Notes: a model not told the origin generated them from the sequence alone. Counted from the first letter of the stretch, positions 23,429 to 34,181 are shown. The stretch: DNA of 64,000 nucleotides from Protula sp. h YS-2021 (GCA_949752745.1 OX457026.1:48059256-48123255), one strand, 5' to 3'. Numbers and translations: made by a program.

Positions 23429-24995
23429 ATTTAACTTGCGTTGATGCGCGGTGCTTATTTTGGACCAGTGCACATGTTTATTTAACTTGCGTTGATGTGC
23501 GGTTGGCATTTCGGACCAGCGCCCATGTTTTTTTACCTTGTGTTGATGTGCGGTTCTTATTTCGGATCAGTGCGCATGTTTATTTACCTTGTGTTGATGT
23601 GCGGTTCTTCTTTCGGATCAATGCGAATGTTTATTTACTTGTGTTGATGTGCGGTTCTTATTTCGGGTCAGTGCGTATGTTTATTTTACTTGCGTTGATG
23701 AGCGGTACTTATTTTGGACAAGTGTACAAGTTTCCTTAGGTTGCCTTGATGCGCGGTTCGCATTTCGGAAGAGTTTGCATGTTTATCTATCTTGCGTTGA
23801 TGCACGGTGCTTATTTTGGACGTGTGCATATGTTAATCTAACTTGCGTTGGTGCGCGGTTTGCATTATGGACCAGTGCGCATGTTTATTCAACTTGCGTT
23901 GATGAGCAGTTCGAATTTCGGACCAGTGCGCATGTTTATTTAATTTGCGTTGATGCGCGGTGCTTATTTTGGACCAGTGCAAATATTTATTTAACTTCCG
24001 TTGGCGCGTGGTTCGCATTTCGAACCACTGTGCATGTTTATTTAACGTGTGTCGATGTGCGGTTCTTATTTCAGGCCAATGCGCATATTTCTTTAATCTG
24101 AGTTGATGCGCGGTTCTTATTCTGGACCAGTGCGCATGCTTATTTAAGTTGCGTTGATACGCAGTTCTTATTTTGAATAGTGCGCACGTTATTTAACTTG
24201 CGTTAATGCGCAGTTCGGTTCGCATTTCTAACCAGTGCGCATGTTTATTTAACTTGCGTTAATGCTCGGTTCCCATTTCTGACCAGTGTGTTTGTTTATT
24301 TAGCTTGCGTTAATGAACGTTTCGCATTTTCCACCAGTGCGCACGTTTATTTAACTTGTGTTGATGCGTGGTTCGCATTTTGGACCAGTGCGCATATTTA
24401 TTTAACTTGTGTTGGTGCTCGGTACTTATTTTAGATCAGTGCAAATGTGTATTTAACTTGCGCTGAGGAGCGGTTCGGAATTCGGACCAGTGTACCTGTT
24501 TCTTTAGGTTGCGTTCATGCGAGGTTCGCATTTCGGACCAGTGCGTAGGTTCACTTAACTTGCGTTGACACGCGAATTGCATTTCGGACCAGAACGCATG
24601 TTTATTTCAGTCCCGTCGATGCCCGACTCTTATGTCTATTCAACTTGCGTCGATTCGTGGTTCTTTCTTCGGACCACTGCGAATGTTTATTTAATTTGCG
24701 TTGATGCGAGGTTCTCATTTCAGACCACTGCGCATGTCTATTCAACTTTCGCCAATGTGTGGTTCTTTTTTCGGACAAGTTCGCATGTTTGTTTAACTTG
24801 CGTTGATGTGCGGTGCTTATTTTGGACCGGATCGCATGTTTATTTAACATCCGTCGATGCGCGGTTCGCATTTCCGACCATTGCCCATGTTTATTTAACT
24901 TGCGTTGATGCGTGGTTCTCATTTCAGACCAGTGTGCATGTTTCTTTGGGTTGCGCTGATGCGCGGTTCTTTTTTTCGGACCAGTGTGCATATTT
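23429..24995. repeat. 1,567-bp higher-order unit, copy 2
   Basis: The near-identical tandem partner of 21,862-23,428. The copies diverge at about 25,016, where copy 2 continues 'gcggttcgcatttcgg' while copy 1 continued 'gcggtgcttattttgg'. The similarity implies a very recent unequal exchange, or an assembly duplication. Confidence 0.9.
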
Positions 24996-25269
24996 ATTTA
25001 ACTTGCGTTGATGCGCGGTTCGCATTTCGGACCAGTGCGCATGTCTATTCAATTTGCGTCGACGCGTAGTTCTTTTTTCGGACCATTGCGCATGTTTATT
25101 TAACTTGCGTTGATGCGCGGTGCTTATTTTGGACCAGTTTGCATGTTTATCTTCCGTCAATGGTTCACATTTCGGACCAATGCGAATGTTTATTTAACTT
25201 GCGTCGATGTGCGGTTGTTAAATCTGACTACTGCGCAAGTTCATTTAACTTGCGTTTATGCGCTGCAGG

Positions 25270-25801
25270 AGAAGATTCATTTATTTTTTTTTTAAATTCC
25301 GAAAAAAATTCAAAAGTTTTCCAATTCACCCAAAAAACACAAGCCGTATGCATGACCCCCTAAAGTCGGCTTGTATCAAAAATAAATGAAATCTGATAAA
25401 AACCGTAGGAGGAAATGCATTTTGAAGTTTTTTTATTCAAAAATTCACCAAAAATTCTGATCGACTCGAAAAGCACAGGCCGTATTCACGACACCCTAAG
25501 CATGCCTCAGCCCCAAAATAAATGATGTCTGATCAAAACTGCAGGAGAAGATGCATTTTGAGGTATTTTCATCAAAAATTTCCTATCGAAATCAAGAATT
25601 CCCAAGTCGAGTCAAATAGCACAAGCCGTATGCCCGACCCACCTAAGGATGCCTCATACCAAAAATAAATGAAATCGGATTAAAACTGTAGGAGGATATG
25701 CATTTGAAGTTTCTCTTCAAAAATTCCCTAAAAATACAGAAATTATCGGATCGACTAAAAAGCGCAAGCCGTATGCTCAACCCCTTAGGGATGCCTCAAA
25801 C

Positions 25802-25840
<39 letters not shown>

Positions 25841-26515
25841 AGAGAGAGAGAGAAAGATCAAAACTGTAGGGGAAAATGCATTTTGAAGTTTTTTTCTTCA
25901 AAAGCTCCCTAAAAATACAAAAATTGTCCGATCGACTAAAAAAGCACAAGCCGTATGCACGACCTTTTAGGGTCATCGGATCTTTGAGAGGTTTCGGATG
26001 CCTCATACCAAAAATAAATCACACCCGGTCAAAAATGTAGGAGGAGATACATTTTAAAATTTTTTCTTTAAAAATTCGCCAAAAATTCAAAAATCACCCG
26101 ATCGACTAGAAAAGCACAAGACGTATGTACGACCCCTTAGGGATGCCTCACACCAAAAATAAATGACATCGAATCAAAATTGTAGGAGTATATGCATTTT
26201 GAATTATTTTCTAAATTTTTGCTTAAAAAATTCCCCCAAAATACAAAAATTGCCCGATCGACTAAAAAAGCACAAGCCGTATGCACGACCCTTTAGGGGT
26301 GCCTCATACCAAAAATAAATCACACCCGGTCAAAAATGTAGGAGGAGATACATTTTAAAATTTTTTCTTTAAAAATTCGCCAAAAATTCAAAAATCACCC
26401 GATCGACTAGAAAAGCACAAGCCGTATGCACGACCCCTTAGGGATGCCTCACACCAAAAATAAATGACATCGGATCAAAATTGTAGGAGGAGATGCATTT
26501 TGAACCAAAGTTTAC
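25270..26515. repeat. ~145-bp satellite, eight units
   Basis: The anchor 'aagcacaagccgtatgcacg' or a variant lies near 25,344, 25,480, 25,626, 25,769, 25,951, 26,121, 26,277 and 26,422, at intervals of 136-182 bp. Other shared parts are 'aaaaattcgccaaaaattca', 'cccgatcgacta', 'ccaaaaataaatgacatc' and 'tgtaggaggagatgcatttt'. The longest interval contains the poly-A/GA tract. Confidence 0.88.
25804..25858 (+). repeat. Poly-A tract followed by (GA)n
   Basis: About 33 A residues are followed by roughly nine GA dinucleotides. They sit exactly where other satellite units have 'ccaaaaataaatgacatc', so they are an expansion of that A-rich step rather than a retroposon tail. Confidence 0.9.
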
Positions 26516-26524
26516 TAAATAAAC

Positions 26525-26555
<31 letters not shown>

Positions 26556-26556
26556 G
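26515..26556 (+). repeat. (AACT)n microsatellite
   Basis: 'aactaactaactaactaac' continues for seven units after 'actaaataaac'. It resembles the (TAAC)n tails of the LINE fragments at 49,430 and 62,176 but in the opposite orientation, so a plus-strand retroposon tail is possible. Confidence 0.75.
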
Positions 26557-26584
26557 GACACCGCCCGCAAACCGATAGGAATAC

Positions 26585-26615
26585 CCCAGCTTACGTGTAA
26601 CGTAAGCTGGGCTAA
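26585..26615 (+). repeat. Perfect 11-bp hairpin followed by CTAA
   Basis: CCCAGCTTACG and CGTAAGCTGGG flank the loop TGTAA, and CTAA follows directly. A stable hairpin just before CTRR is the expected 3' end of a Helitron, but the next base is A rather than T. A transcription-termination-like hairpin is an alternative reading. Confidence 0.5.
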
Positions 26616-26768
26616 AAAAACAATTTCGAATAATCTGACACATGATAAACAAATTATTTGCAATGACTTGTTACATGTTACAGGCAATCTCAAGAGAAGA
26701 GACTCTCACCTTGATGGAATCGATGTTCTTTTTTATTACTATCATCCCCTAGCTGAACTTTTTGCCTT

Positions 26769-26895
26769 CGCATTTGGGATTTAGGAATAAAAAAACAGCT
26801 TACCCCTCAGCCTTCCTTGGCGTGTCCTTCGTGACGTCGTCTTCCTGGTGCAGTCCTCGTTCCAGATGCCGGCGTGGTACGTGCAGAAACGACAT
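26769..26895. repeat. Dispersed ~110-bp repeat ('cgtgtccttcgtgacgtcg'), copy 1
   Basis: 'tttgggattta', 'acagcttac', 'ttggcgtgtccttcgtgacg' and 'gtcttcctggtgcag' recur at 30,543-30,680 and 30,962-31,100. The 99-codon plus frame (26,762-27,061) and the 71-codon minus frame match nothing I know. Confidence 0.75.
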
Positions 26896-27664
26896 GGCGT
26901 GGGAGGACAGGAAAGAGGACAGCAACGAGAGGAAAGCGAAGAGCAAAAAAGGGGGAAAACAAGGAAAGACGAGAACGATGATAATAATAGTATCAAGTTA
27001 TTATGGCCGAAACGGCAGGACTGATTTCATTAGTCGATTGTTCCTTTGTTCGTTCTACTGACCGTAGCGGTGAATACGACATTTGAAATTTAGCTTAATT
27101 TACCTTCGTCTCAATAAATCAATCTCAATCCCAATCGAGCAATGTTTTATTATCAGGTCGTCCCGGACATTACTTACGAAGAGCAGTTTACACCAAACGG
27201 AAGCAATGATTTCATATATTTGGCTCTTCCTTTGTTCTCTCTACTGATCGTTTTGCACCACATGGCATTTAAAATTTACCTTTAAGGAGAAAAGTGGCAA
27301 AAATGCTAGAGTCTAGAACAGTTCCCGACACATTAACTCCCGACAAGACAATTCCCGCCCCGGAACGTTACCGACTGGGACAATTTCCGACTTTTACCAA
27401 CAAAATAACAATGCTTCTAAATTTATCAACCAAGGTAAGCTAAATTCGACAAATCTGCTAATTTTGCTACATTGCAAGCACTATTTTACTGCTTTACAAG
27501 TCCTATTAATGTATCTTACAAGACTTTTTTCTCTTACAGTTCTCCTCTGTATATCAATATGTATAAAATCAAATTACTGTTATTAATTAGTTAATAAATT
27601 TATTTATTTATCTATTTTGCTTGACATTACTCATTAATTTAATTTGCAATCTTTTTTTTTTAAA
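26896..27664. other. No gene recognised
   Basis: A short irregular repeat of 'ttcccgacacattaactccc' type (tcccgac / attcccg) lies at 27,318-27,395. The rest is AT-rich with no frames of note. Confidence 0.5.
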
Positions 27665-27670
27665 CAAGAA

Positions 27671-27710
27671 TGTCCAGGGACATTGTGACCAGCCCGACGA
27701 AGTCGGCTAG
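27671..27710 (+). mobile_element. Candidate Helitron-like 3' terminus (hairpin + CTAG)
   Basis: AGCCCGAC, the loop GAA, then GTCGGCT form a stem with one bulged C. CTAG (27,707-27,710) overlaps its end and T follows. The preceding 'cagggacattgtgaccag' is shared with 11,182-11,200. Two copies with the same approach to CTAG-T support a real terminus. Neither the 5' TC end nor any Rep/helicase coding was found. Confidence 0.45.
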
Positions 27711-27714
27711 TTCA

Positions 27715-28050
27715 AAACTCGGACATTGTCCTAGTCGTCAAATATCGGGGTCCTGCTTCCTAAAATAATACCGGCAAAGTTAACTACAGATATCATCAAG
27801 CTCCTTATGGTTTGGTGAATGAGGAGTATTTTATGAAGTTACATAAACCACACTACCCAAAACATGCCCTTATGTGTGCGCATTCCCGCTCATGTTCCCG
27901 GCACGAAGCGAGGGATAAGAGCGAATGTGGAAATATTGCACTGAGGTTTTTGTGATTTATGCGACAAAACACTTTCCTTTCTGCCCTCCCCATGCCCGCC
28001 CTCTCCACCCAGCCGCGTCTCCGCCTTCCTCCTCTGGTCCCGCTCCTCAT
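27715..28050. other. No gene recognised
   Basis: Several overlapping frames on both strands continue into the 16-bp minisatellite and owe their length to it. Nothing else was assigned. Confidence 0.5.
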
Positions 28051-28055
28051 AGGAC

Positions 28056-28288
28056 GTCTTCTGGTGGTGGCGTCTCCTGGTGGTGGCGTCTCCTGGTGTT
28101 GGCGTCTCCTGGTGTTGGCGTCTCCTGGTGGTGGCGTCTACTGGTGGTGGCGTCTCCTGGTGGTGGCGTCTCCTGGTGGTGGCATCTTCAGGTGGTGGCC
28201 TCTCCTGTTGCTGGCGTCTCCTGGTGGTGGCGTCTACTGATAGTGGCGTCTCCTGGTGGTGGCATCTCCTGGTAGTGGCGTCTCCTGC
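28056..28288. repeat. 16-bp minisatellite, ~14 copies
   Basis: The unit is 'cgtctcctggtggtgg' with few variants. Three units make 48 bp, so each strand stays open in all frames. That yields GGGVSWWWRLLVVASP on plus and DATTRRRHHQETPPPV on minus. It is G-rich on the plus strand (GGTGGTGG). Not coding. Confidence 0.95.
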
Positions 28289-28559
28289 GCCAAAAAACAA
28301 ATACAAAATTTTAAAGGGAAATGCGGTTATCTCCCATAATTTTAATCTGCAACAATTTTATTTTAATACTTCACATGTGCAACCATGTGACACAGTACTA
28401 TAATAATAGGATATAAAAAGCAATGGTCACCGGGCTTTTACGAGAAATAAAACAGACTAAAACGACTCAGGATTTCTTTCGGTTTGTATTGCTAAGAATA
28501 TAACAACTTATAGCACAAAATTTAACATTTCAGTTGATACACAATTTGAAAATTCTGAT

Positions 28560-28990
28560 CCCGATTCTAAATTCACTCACTAGATGGCATTTTGAAAAAT
28601 TGGCCACTAAATATTTTGAAATGCCATCCCCTTCCCATTTAGCCAGAAAAGTAACTTTCAAAAGAGAACTGCCTAGTGATTTATGAAAAATTTGAATACA
28701 ATATTAGAAAGAGATATTTAACCAATTTTCGAATAAAGAGATATTTAACCAATTTTCGTTTGGATCTCAAAAAACAACAACAACAACAAAAAAAAAAAAA
28801 ACAAACAAACAAAAAAAAACAAAAAACAAAAAAAAAAACAAAAAAACAAAAGAAAACAAAATTTTCAAGAGAAGAAAGCCTGGTGAAAATTTATGTAAAA
28901 TTAGAAGGTAATCAGATAAAAAATGTGGAAGTAAAAATTTTTGAGAAATTGGTTATGAAATATTTTAAAATGCCCCGTAACTAGAGTCTC
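28560..28990. repeat. Reverse-oriented copies of the 'ggctaaatggggg' family, with an A-rich insert
   Basis: 'ttttgaaaaattggccacta', 'aaatattttgaaatgccat', 'cccatttagcc' and 'ttttgagaaattggttatga' are reverse complements of the units at 11.4-12.2 kb. An A-rich (CAA)n/(AAAC)n tract at 28,770-28,858 splits the segment and makes a lysine/glutamine-rich frame of no significance. Confidence 0.65.
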
Positions 28991-29027
28991 AGTGAGAAAG
29001 GATCTCCCGTGTAAGGCAAAATATATA

Positions 29028-29075
29028 CAGTAAAACCTCCATTACTGAACACCTTCTATAATGAACGAGTTATTT
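29028..29075 (+). mobile_element. Possible pogo/Tigger-type terminal inverted repeat
   Basis: CAGTAAAACCTCCATTACTG, followed by 'aacaccttctataatgaac', resembles the ends of pogo/Tigger DNA transposons as I remember them. It is preceded by TA, the target of that superfamily. No matching opposite end was found nearby, so only one end or a solo fragment is present. Confidence 0.4.
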
Positions 29076-29339
29076 CTGTCTGTTATGCCCGCAATCACTT
29101 TTTCACCTATTCTAAAAATAATAAGACGATTCACACTTAATATATTTACATATCTTTTCACTGTGCAAGGTTGCAGGTCCCATCGACAAATGGTTATAGG
29201 CGAAGTGGTGCGGAGAAAACATCACACAATTGCTAGGCGCAATGTAAATTTTGGCAATTTTCGTCAATTTGTCATTTTCTGAATGATATTTTCCTTTATG
29301 CATGTATAAGACATTGCAAAGCTTAATACTGTTTTGCTT

Positions 29340-30125
29340 TTTATGTTTTGAACCTAAATTCATTTGGGGCCGGGGATATTATGGCTAGGTACCTTATAGC
29401 CGGGACAAAGCTTAATCAGGCGTTAATTTAGGTTGTCATGTTTTTTTTTAGCTTTCGAACGTTTTGGCCTTAATTCATTTGGGGACCTTACGGCCGGGTT
29501 CTTCATGGCCGGGGACCGTATGGCCGAGGTAAAGCTTAATACATCGTTAATTTAAGTAATCATAATTTTTTGGCTTTGGGAGGTTTTGGCTCTAATTTCA
29601 TTTGTGGAACTTATGGCAGGGGACGTAATGCCGGTGTAAAGTTTAATAAAGCGCTAATTTACGTTATCATACGTTTTCTATCCATGGGGACGTTTTGGCT
29701 CTTAACTGATTTGGGGACTTTATGACCGGGAACGTCTTGTCCTGAATTCCACTACGACAAATTTTGCTTTTGGGACGTTTTGGGCCCACGTTTTTCGAAA
29801 CCTTGTGGTCGCCGACATCACGACCGGCTAGTTTATGGCCGGGGTAAAGCTTAATGAAGCATAAATTGAGGTTATCATACATTTCTTTTCCTTTCCGGAG
29901 ATTTTGGCCGTAGATTTATTTGTGAACCTAATAGCCGGGTACATTAGGGCTGGTTATAAAGCTTAATAAAGCGTTAATTGAGGTTATACGTTTTTTTTTC
30001 CATTCGGGACGTTTTGACCCTAAATTCATTTGGAAACATTATGGTTGGAGACTTTATGGCCGGGGAAGTCTTTTACTCGATTCCACTACGACAATTTTTT
30101 TTGCTACGGGGACATTTTGGAGGAG
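29340..30125. repeat. ~115-bp degenerate tandem repeat, seven units
   Basis: Units begin near 'gggacgttttggc' (29,461; 29,583; 29,690; 29,770; 29,890; 30,007; 30,108). They share 'aattcatttggggacct', 'ttatggccgggg', 'taaagcttaataaagcgtta' and 'atttaggttatcatac'. Divergence is considerable, so the array is old. Confidence 0.8.
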
Positions 30126-30159
30126 CCAAATTGTGGGAGATGAAGTATTTTCAGGAAAG

Positions 30160-30525
30160 TTATCAGGAAATGAAAAAAAAATGTTCCCCATTTAGCCATT
30201 TTTTGCAGATAGCAAAAATAGTAATTTTTTTAAAGAGGCCTCCATGAGAACAAAAATTACAAACGAATCTAATCAGAATCGTTGGAGAGTTATTGCATTT
30301 TGAAAATTGGCAACCAAAAATTAAAATCCCCCCCCCCCCCATTTTTCGGAGGATCGCCAAAAAAAGCAAATTTTGAAGAGACTCCTAACTAGAGAACAAG
30401 CATACAAAGGAATCTATCGAAATTGTGGGAGAAGAAGCATCTTGAAAACTGGTAAAGAAAAAAAATTAAGTGCCCCCATTTAGCAATTTTTTTTTCAAAA
30501 TGCGTGGGAACCGTGGTGCACGTTG
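30160..30525. repeat. Reverse-oriented 'ggctaaatggggg' family with C-tract
   Basis: 'catttagccattttt', 'gcattttgaaaattggcaac' and 'gaatctatcgaaattgtgg' reverse-complement the 11.4-12.2 kb units. A 13-C run at 30,328-30,340 sits at the position equivalent to the 14-G run at 11,951. Confidence 0.7.
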
Positions 30526-30542
30526 TATCTGTACTTTGTGCC

Positions 30543-30680
30543 TACGCATTTGGGATTTAAGAAAAAAATCTACAGCTTACATCTCAGTCTTCCTTGGCGC
30601 TCACGTTTTGGCGTGTCCTTCGTGACGTTGTCTTTCTGGCGCAGCCCTCATCAGGCAGTCTCCTTCCAGATGTAAGGTTG
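30543..30680. repeat. Dispersed 'cgtgtccttcgtgacg' repeat, copy 2
   Basis: Shares 'cgcatttgggattta', 'acagcttac', 'cagtcttccttggcg', 'cgttttggcgtgtccttcgt' and 'catcaggcagtctccttcc' with the copies at 26,769 and 30,962. Unlike the 30,962 copy it lacks the full inner inverted repeat. Confidence 0.7.
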
Positions 30681-30961
30681 ATAATACAAAAGCACAATTT
30701 GAAAGACTGGATCCCCAAAACTTTATACACAGATATTACGCAAATTTTTGGAGGTTCGCTGAAAAAAAACTTTTTAAAAAATGTTTATCTGATGAATTTT
30801 AAATGAAGAAATTCATTTAAAATGCAGGAGGCAAAAAACGCATTTTGGAGAATGACTTCCACAGGATTGCTGCGCTTTTTGCTCAACAGAATTCCAGGAC
30901 TTGAGATAAATCTTCAGCGTTCAGGTTGGTTTACATACTCATAACGTTCCAGTGAATGTGA

Positions 30962-31100
30962 AGGAAAAAAGTCTACAGCTTACTGCTCAGTGATAAGGAC
31001 ACGTTTTGGCGTGTCCTTCGTGCCGTCGTCTTCCTGGTGAAGTCCTTATCAGGCAGTCGTCCTTCAGATGCCGGTGTGGGAGGCGCTACGACAAAAACAA
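30962..31100. repeat. Dispersed repeat copy 3 with nested perfect stems
   Basis: TGATAAGGAC (30,991-31,000) pairs perfectly with GTCCTTATCA (31,042-31,051). Inside it, AAGGACACG (30,995) pairs with CGTGTCCTT (31,010) around TTTTGG. The two stems compete for AAGGAC. The element could be a small foldback or a structured transcript; no promoter was identified. Confidence 0.7.
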
Positions 31101-31254
31101 ATACAACTATTAGGAAGACCGTAAAAACCACGACGAGTTACAATAGTTTTATGTGAAAACTTGTTCATAAAGCACGTTGATGCAAGCACAAAACCCTAAC
31201 CCTGAAACTAGACAGATGGACTTCTCCCCCCAGTTCGGTGAAAAAAGGTCAACC

Positions 31255-32195
31255 CCTATACCTACACGCAAATCAACACCTCTACCTACAAACAAATCAA
31301 CACCCTCTATACCTACAAACAAATCAACACCCTCTATACCTACAAACAAATCAACACCCTCTCTACCTACAAACAAATCAACACCCTTTCTACCTACAAA
31401 CAAATCAACACCTCTCCACCTGCAAACAACTGCATACCCTCTCTACCAACAAACAAATCAGCACCTTCTCTACCTACAAGCAAATCAACACCCTCTCTAC
31501 GTAGAAGCAAACCAATACCCACTCTGCCTACAAACAAATCAACACCCTCTTTACCTACAAACAAATCAACACCCTCTATACCTACAAATAAATCAACACC
31601 TTCTACACCTACAAACAAATCAACACCCTCTCAACCGACAAACAAATCAAAACCCTTTCTACCTACAAACAAATCAACACCCTCTCCACCTACAAACAAA
31701 TGTATACCCTCTCTACCTACAAACAAATCAGCACCCTCTCTACCTACAAACAAATCAACACCCTTTCTACCTACAAACAAATGTATACCCTCTCTATCAA
31801 CAATCAAATCAACACCCTTTCTACCTACAAACAAATCAGCACCCTCTCTACCTATAAACAAACCAATACCCACTCTACCTACAAACAAATCAACATCCTC
31901 TCTACCTATAAACAAACTAACACCCTCTCTACCTATAAAGAAACCAATACCCATTCCACCTACAAACAAATCAACACCCACTATACCTACAAACAAATCA
32001 ACACCCTTTCTACCTACAAACAAATCAACACCCTCTCTACCTACAAACAAATCAAAACCCTTTCTACCTACAAACAAATCAACACCCTCTCTACCTACAA
32101 ACAAATCAACACCCTCTCTACCTACAAACAAATCAACACCCTCTCTACCTACAAACAAATCAACACCCTCTCTACCTACAAACAAATCAACACAG
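31255..32195. repeat. 27-bp minisatellite, ~35 copies
   Basis: The unit is 'ctctacctacaaacaaatca' plus 'acaccct'. Because 27 is a multiple of three, there are open frames of 226 and 171 codons on plus (TNQHPLYLQ, INTLSTYKQ) and 184 on minus (VGREGVDLF). The right end (about 32,020-32,190) is nearly homogeneous and the left end is diverged, so recent growth was at the right. I see no start context, signal peptide or splice signal, and treat it as non-coding. Confidence 0.93.
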
Positions 32196-32199
32196 TTTT

Positions 32200-32835
32200 C
32201 TCATACATGGCATAGATTAACATATCGTAGTAGCAAGATCTGATCAGCAGCGTCGTGGCAGCAACTGCATATCCTAAAATACAATAAAATCCCGTTCCAC
32301 TTCAGAAATTGGTTTGGTCCGCCCCTCCCCCTACAAAACACCCACCAATCCCCTCCCCTCCCCACCACCCCTCTTTTCGATGGAGCCAAGCAAATTTCTG
32401 AATGAACGGTAGATGAAAAACAAAGGTATGGAAGAAGGAGTTGGTTGGTGATTTCTGCAGGGTATGCGCCATATTGAGGTTTTGAGCCCTGAGACATCGT
32501 GCATAGGCTACCAGGCGCGCGTGGGTCCTGCTCTACTCCCTGCTTGGAATTATTCGGTGCCAGTGCTGAAAATGTGAGCTGCCATCCGGCAGCTAAAAAT
32601 ATTATTAAACCCCCCTTGTGGCCAGATGCCTCCCTCCTCACGTGACCGATACATGGCAACTGTAAAGTCCAATCCTCCCGTCCTGGTACATTCATTGGCG
32701 AGGAGAAACAGCGAAGATATCCAAATGCGTAGGCCAAATGCTGAGTACGAGTGAAAAAACGTCAGAAATGACCTGAACACATCAGCAGGGAAGGCACGGG
32801 CTGGGTTAGGGGGGAACGGAAGCGAGGGGAGAAAA
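32200..32835. other. No gene recognised; C-rich patch
   Basis: The C-rich run at 32,320-32,372 could form a G-quadruplex on the minus strand. Minus-strand frames of 178 and 101 codons overlap here but match no family. The G-rich step 'gggttaggggggaacgg' at 32,803 precedes the 10-bp array. Confidence 0.45.
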
Positions 32836-33012
32836 CTATGTACAACTATGTACATCTATTTACAACATTGTACAGCTATATACAACTATGTTCAGCCATA
32901 TACACCTATGTACAACTATGCACAATTGTGTACAACTATATACATTCATGTACAACTATACAAATAGGCACAACTATGTACAACTATGTGCAACCATGTA
33001 CAACTATGTACA

Positions 33013-33178
33013 GCTGTGACAGTGGGAAAAAAAGAGGGAAGAATGAAGAAATAGTATAAGAAGAGTTAGAAAAAAAGAAATTCCGATTAGTCGCCTTTTA
33101 CGCCATGCACAGAACAGAACGCAGTGGGTGTATTCTTAAGATTCCCCCCACCCCACAGGGGGATGCACTGCTGTATAC
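33013..33178 (+). mobile_element. SINE 3' core, copy 1 of the SINE-VNTR composite
   Basis: An A/G-rich lead ('gaagaaatagtataagaaga') is followed by 'gattagtcgccttttacg', 'gcagtgggtgtattcttaag' and a C/G hairpin (CCCCACCCCACAGGGGG). This order matches a SINE 3' domain I know from mollusc repeats. No tRNA-like head precedes it; the VNTR is there instead. Confidence 0.75.
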
Positions 33179-34015
33179 AAATATGCACAACTATATACAA
33201 CCATGAACAACTGTGTACATCTATGCACAACTATGTATAACTATGCACAACTATGCAAAACCATATACAACTATGTACAAGCATGTACAACTGTATACAA
33301 ATATGCACAACTATGTACAACTATGCACAACTGTATACTACTATATACAGCCATGCACAACTGTATACAAATATGCAACCATATACAATTATGTACAAGC
33401 ATGTACAACTGTGTACATCTATGCACAACTATGTATAACTATGTACAACTATGCACAACCATATACAACTATGTACAAGCATGTACAACAGTATACAAAT
33501 ATGCACAACTATGTACAACTATGCACAAGTGTGCACAACTATGTACAACCATGCACAACTGTATATATATATGCACATTTATGCACAACTATGTATAACA
33601 AGGTACAACTATGCAGTACCATATACAACTATGTACAAGCATTTACAACAGTATACAAATATGCACAACTATGAAAATCTATGCACAACTATGTATAACT
33701 ATGTACAACTATGCACAACCATATAAAACTATGTACAACTATGCACAACCATATACAACTATGTACAAGCATGTACAACAGTATACAACTATGCACAACT
33801 GTGTACAACTATGTACAACCATGCACAACTGCATACATATATGCACTTCTATGCACAACTATGTATAATTATGTACATCTATGCACAACCATATACAACT
33901 ATGTGCAACCATGTACAACAATGCACAATTGTGTACAACTAGATACATCCATGTACAACTATACAAACAGGCACAACTATGTACAACTATGTGCAGCCAT
34001 GTACAACTATGTACC

Positions 34016-34181
34016 GCTGTGATAGTGGGAAAAAAAGAGGGAAGAATGAAGAAATAGTATAAGAAGAGTTAGAAAAAAAGAAATTCCGATTAGTCGCCTT
34101 TTACGCTATGCACAGAACAGAGCGCAGTGGGTGTATTCTTAAGATTCCCCCCCACCCCACAGGGGGATGCACTGCTGTATA
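34016..34181 (+). mobile_element. SINE 3' core, copy 2
   Basis: Nearly identical to the copy 1,003 bp upstream (gattag at 33,085 and 34,088). It is bounded by the 10-bp VNTR on both sides and differs by single substitutions such as 'acgctatgc' for 'acgccatgc'. Confidence 0.8.

Larger units (their letters stand above)
21541..25265. repeat. 51-bp satellite array, ~70 copies
   Basis: The unit reads approximately 'gtttatttaacttgcgttga', 'tgcgcggttcttatttcgga', 'ccagtgcgcat'. Because 51 is a multiple of three, frames stay open on both strands. The plus strand gives a 17-residue repeat like HVYLTCVDARFAFRTSA; the minus strand gives MRTAHQRKLNKHAHWSE. Frames break every ~130-150 codons by indels and stops and no start context repeats, so I read it as non-coding. 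Confidence 0.93.

Noticed and set aside
25804..25858. Poly-A as a retroposon tail
   Set aside because: It sits within a satellite unit at the place of a normal A-rich step, with no element upstream and no target duplication.
26762..27061. 99-codon frame as a gene
   Set aside because: Its start overlaps a dispersed repeat present three times, and the remainder is Lys/Arg-rich without a motif.
27890..28306. 138-codon minus-strand DATTRRRHHQ frame
   Set aside because: It is the 16-bp minisatellite; overlapping frames on both strands have equal length.
28676..28984. 102-codon Lys/Gln-rich frame
   Set aside because: It is generated by the A-rich (CAA)n/(AAAC)n tract inside a dispersed repeat.
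31177..31857. 226-codon plus-strand open frame with TNQHPLYLQ-type repeats
   Set aside because: It is the 27-bp minisatellite read through. 27 is a multiple of three, so both strands are open, and nothing suggests a start, signal peptide or splicing.
31631..32185. 184-codon minus-strand frame, VGREGVDLF repeats
   Set aside because: It is the same minisatellite on the other strand; a repeat open on both strands is not evidence of a gene.
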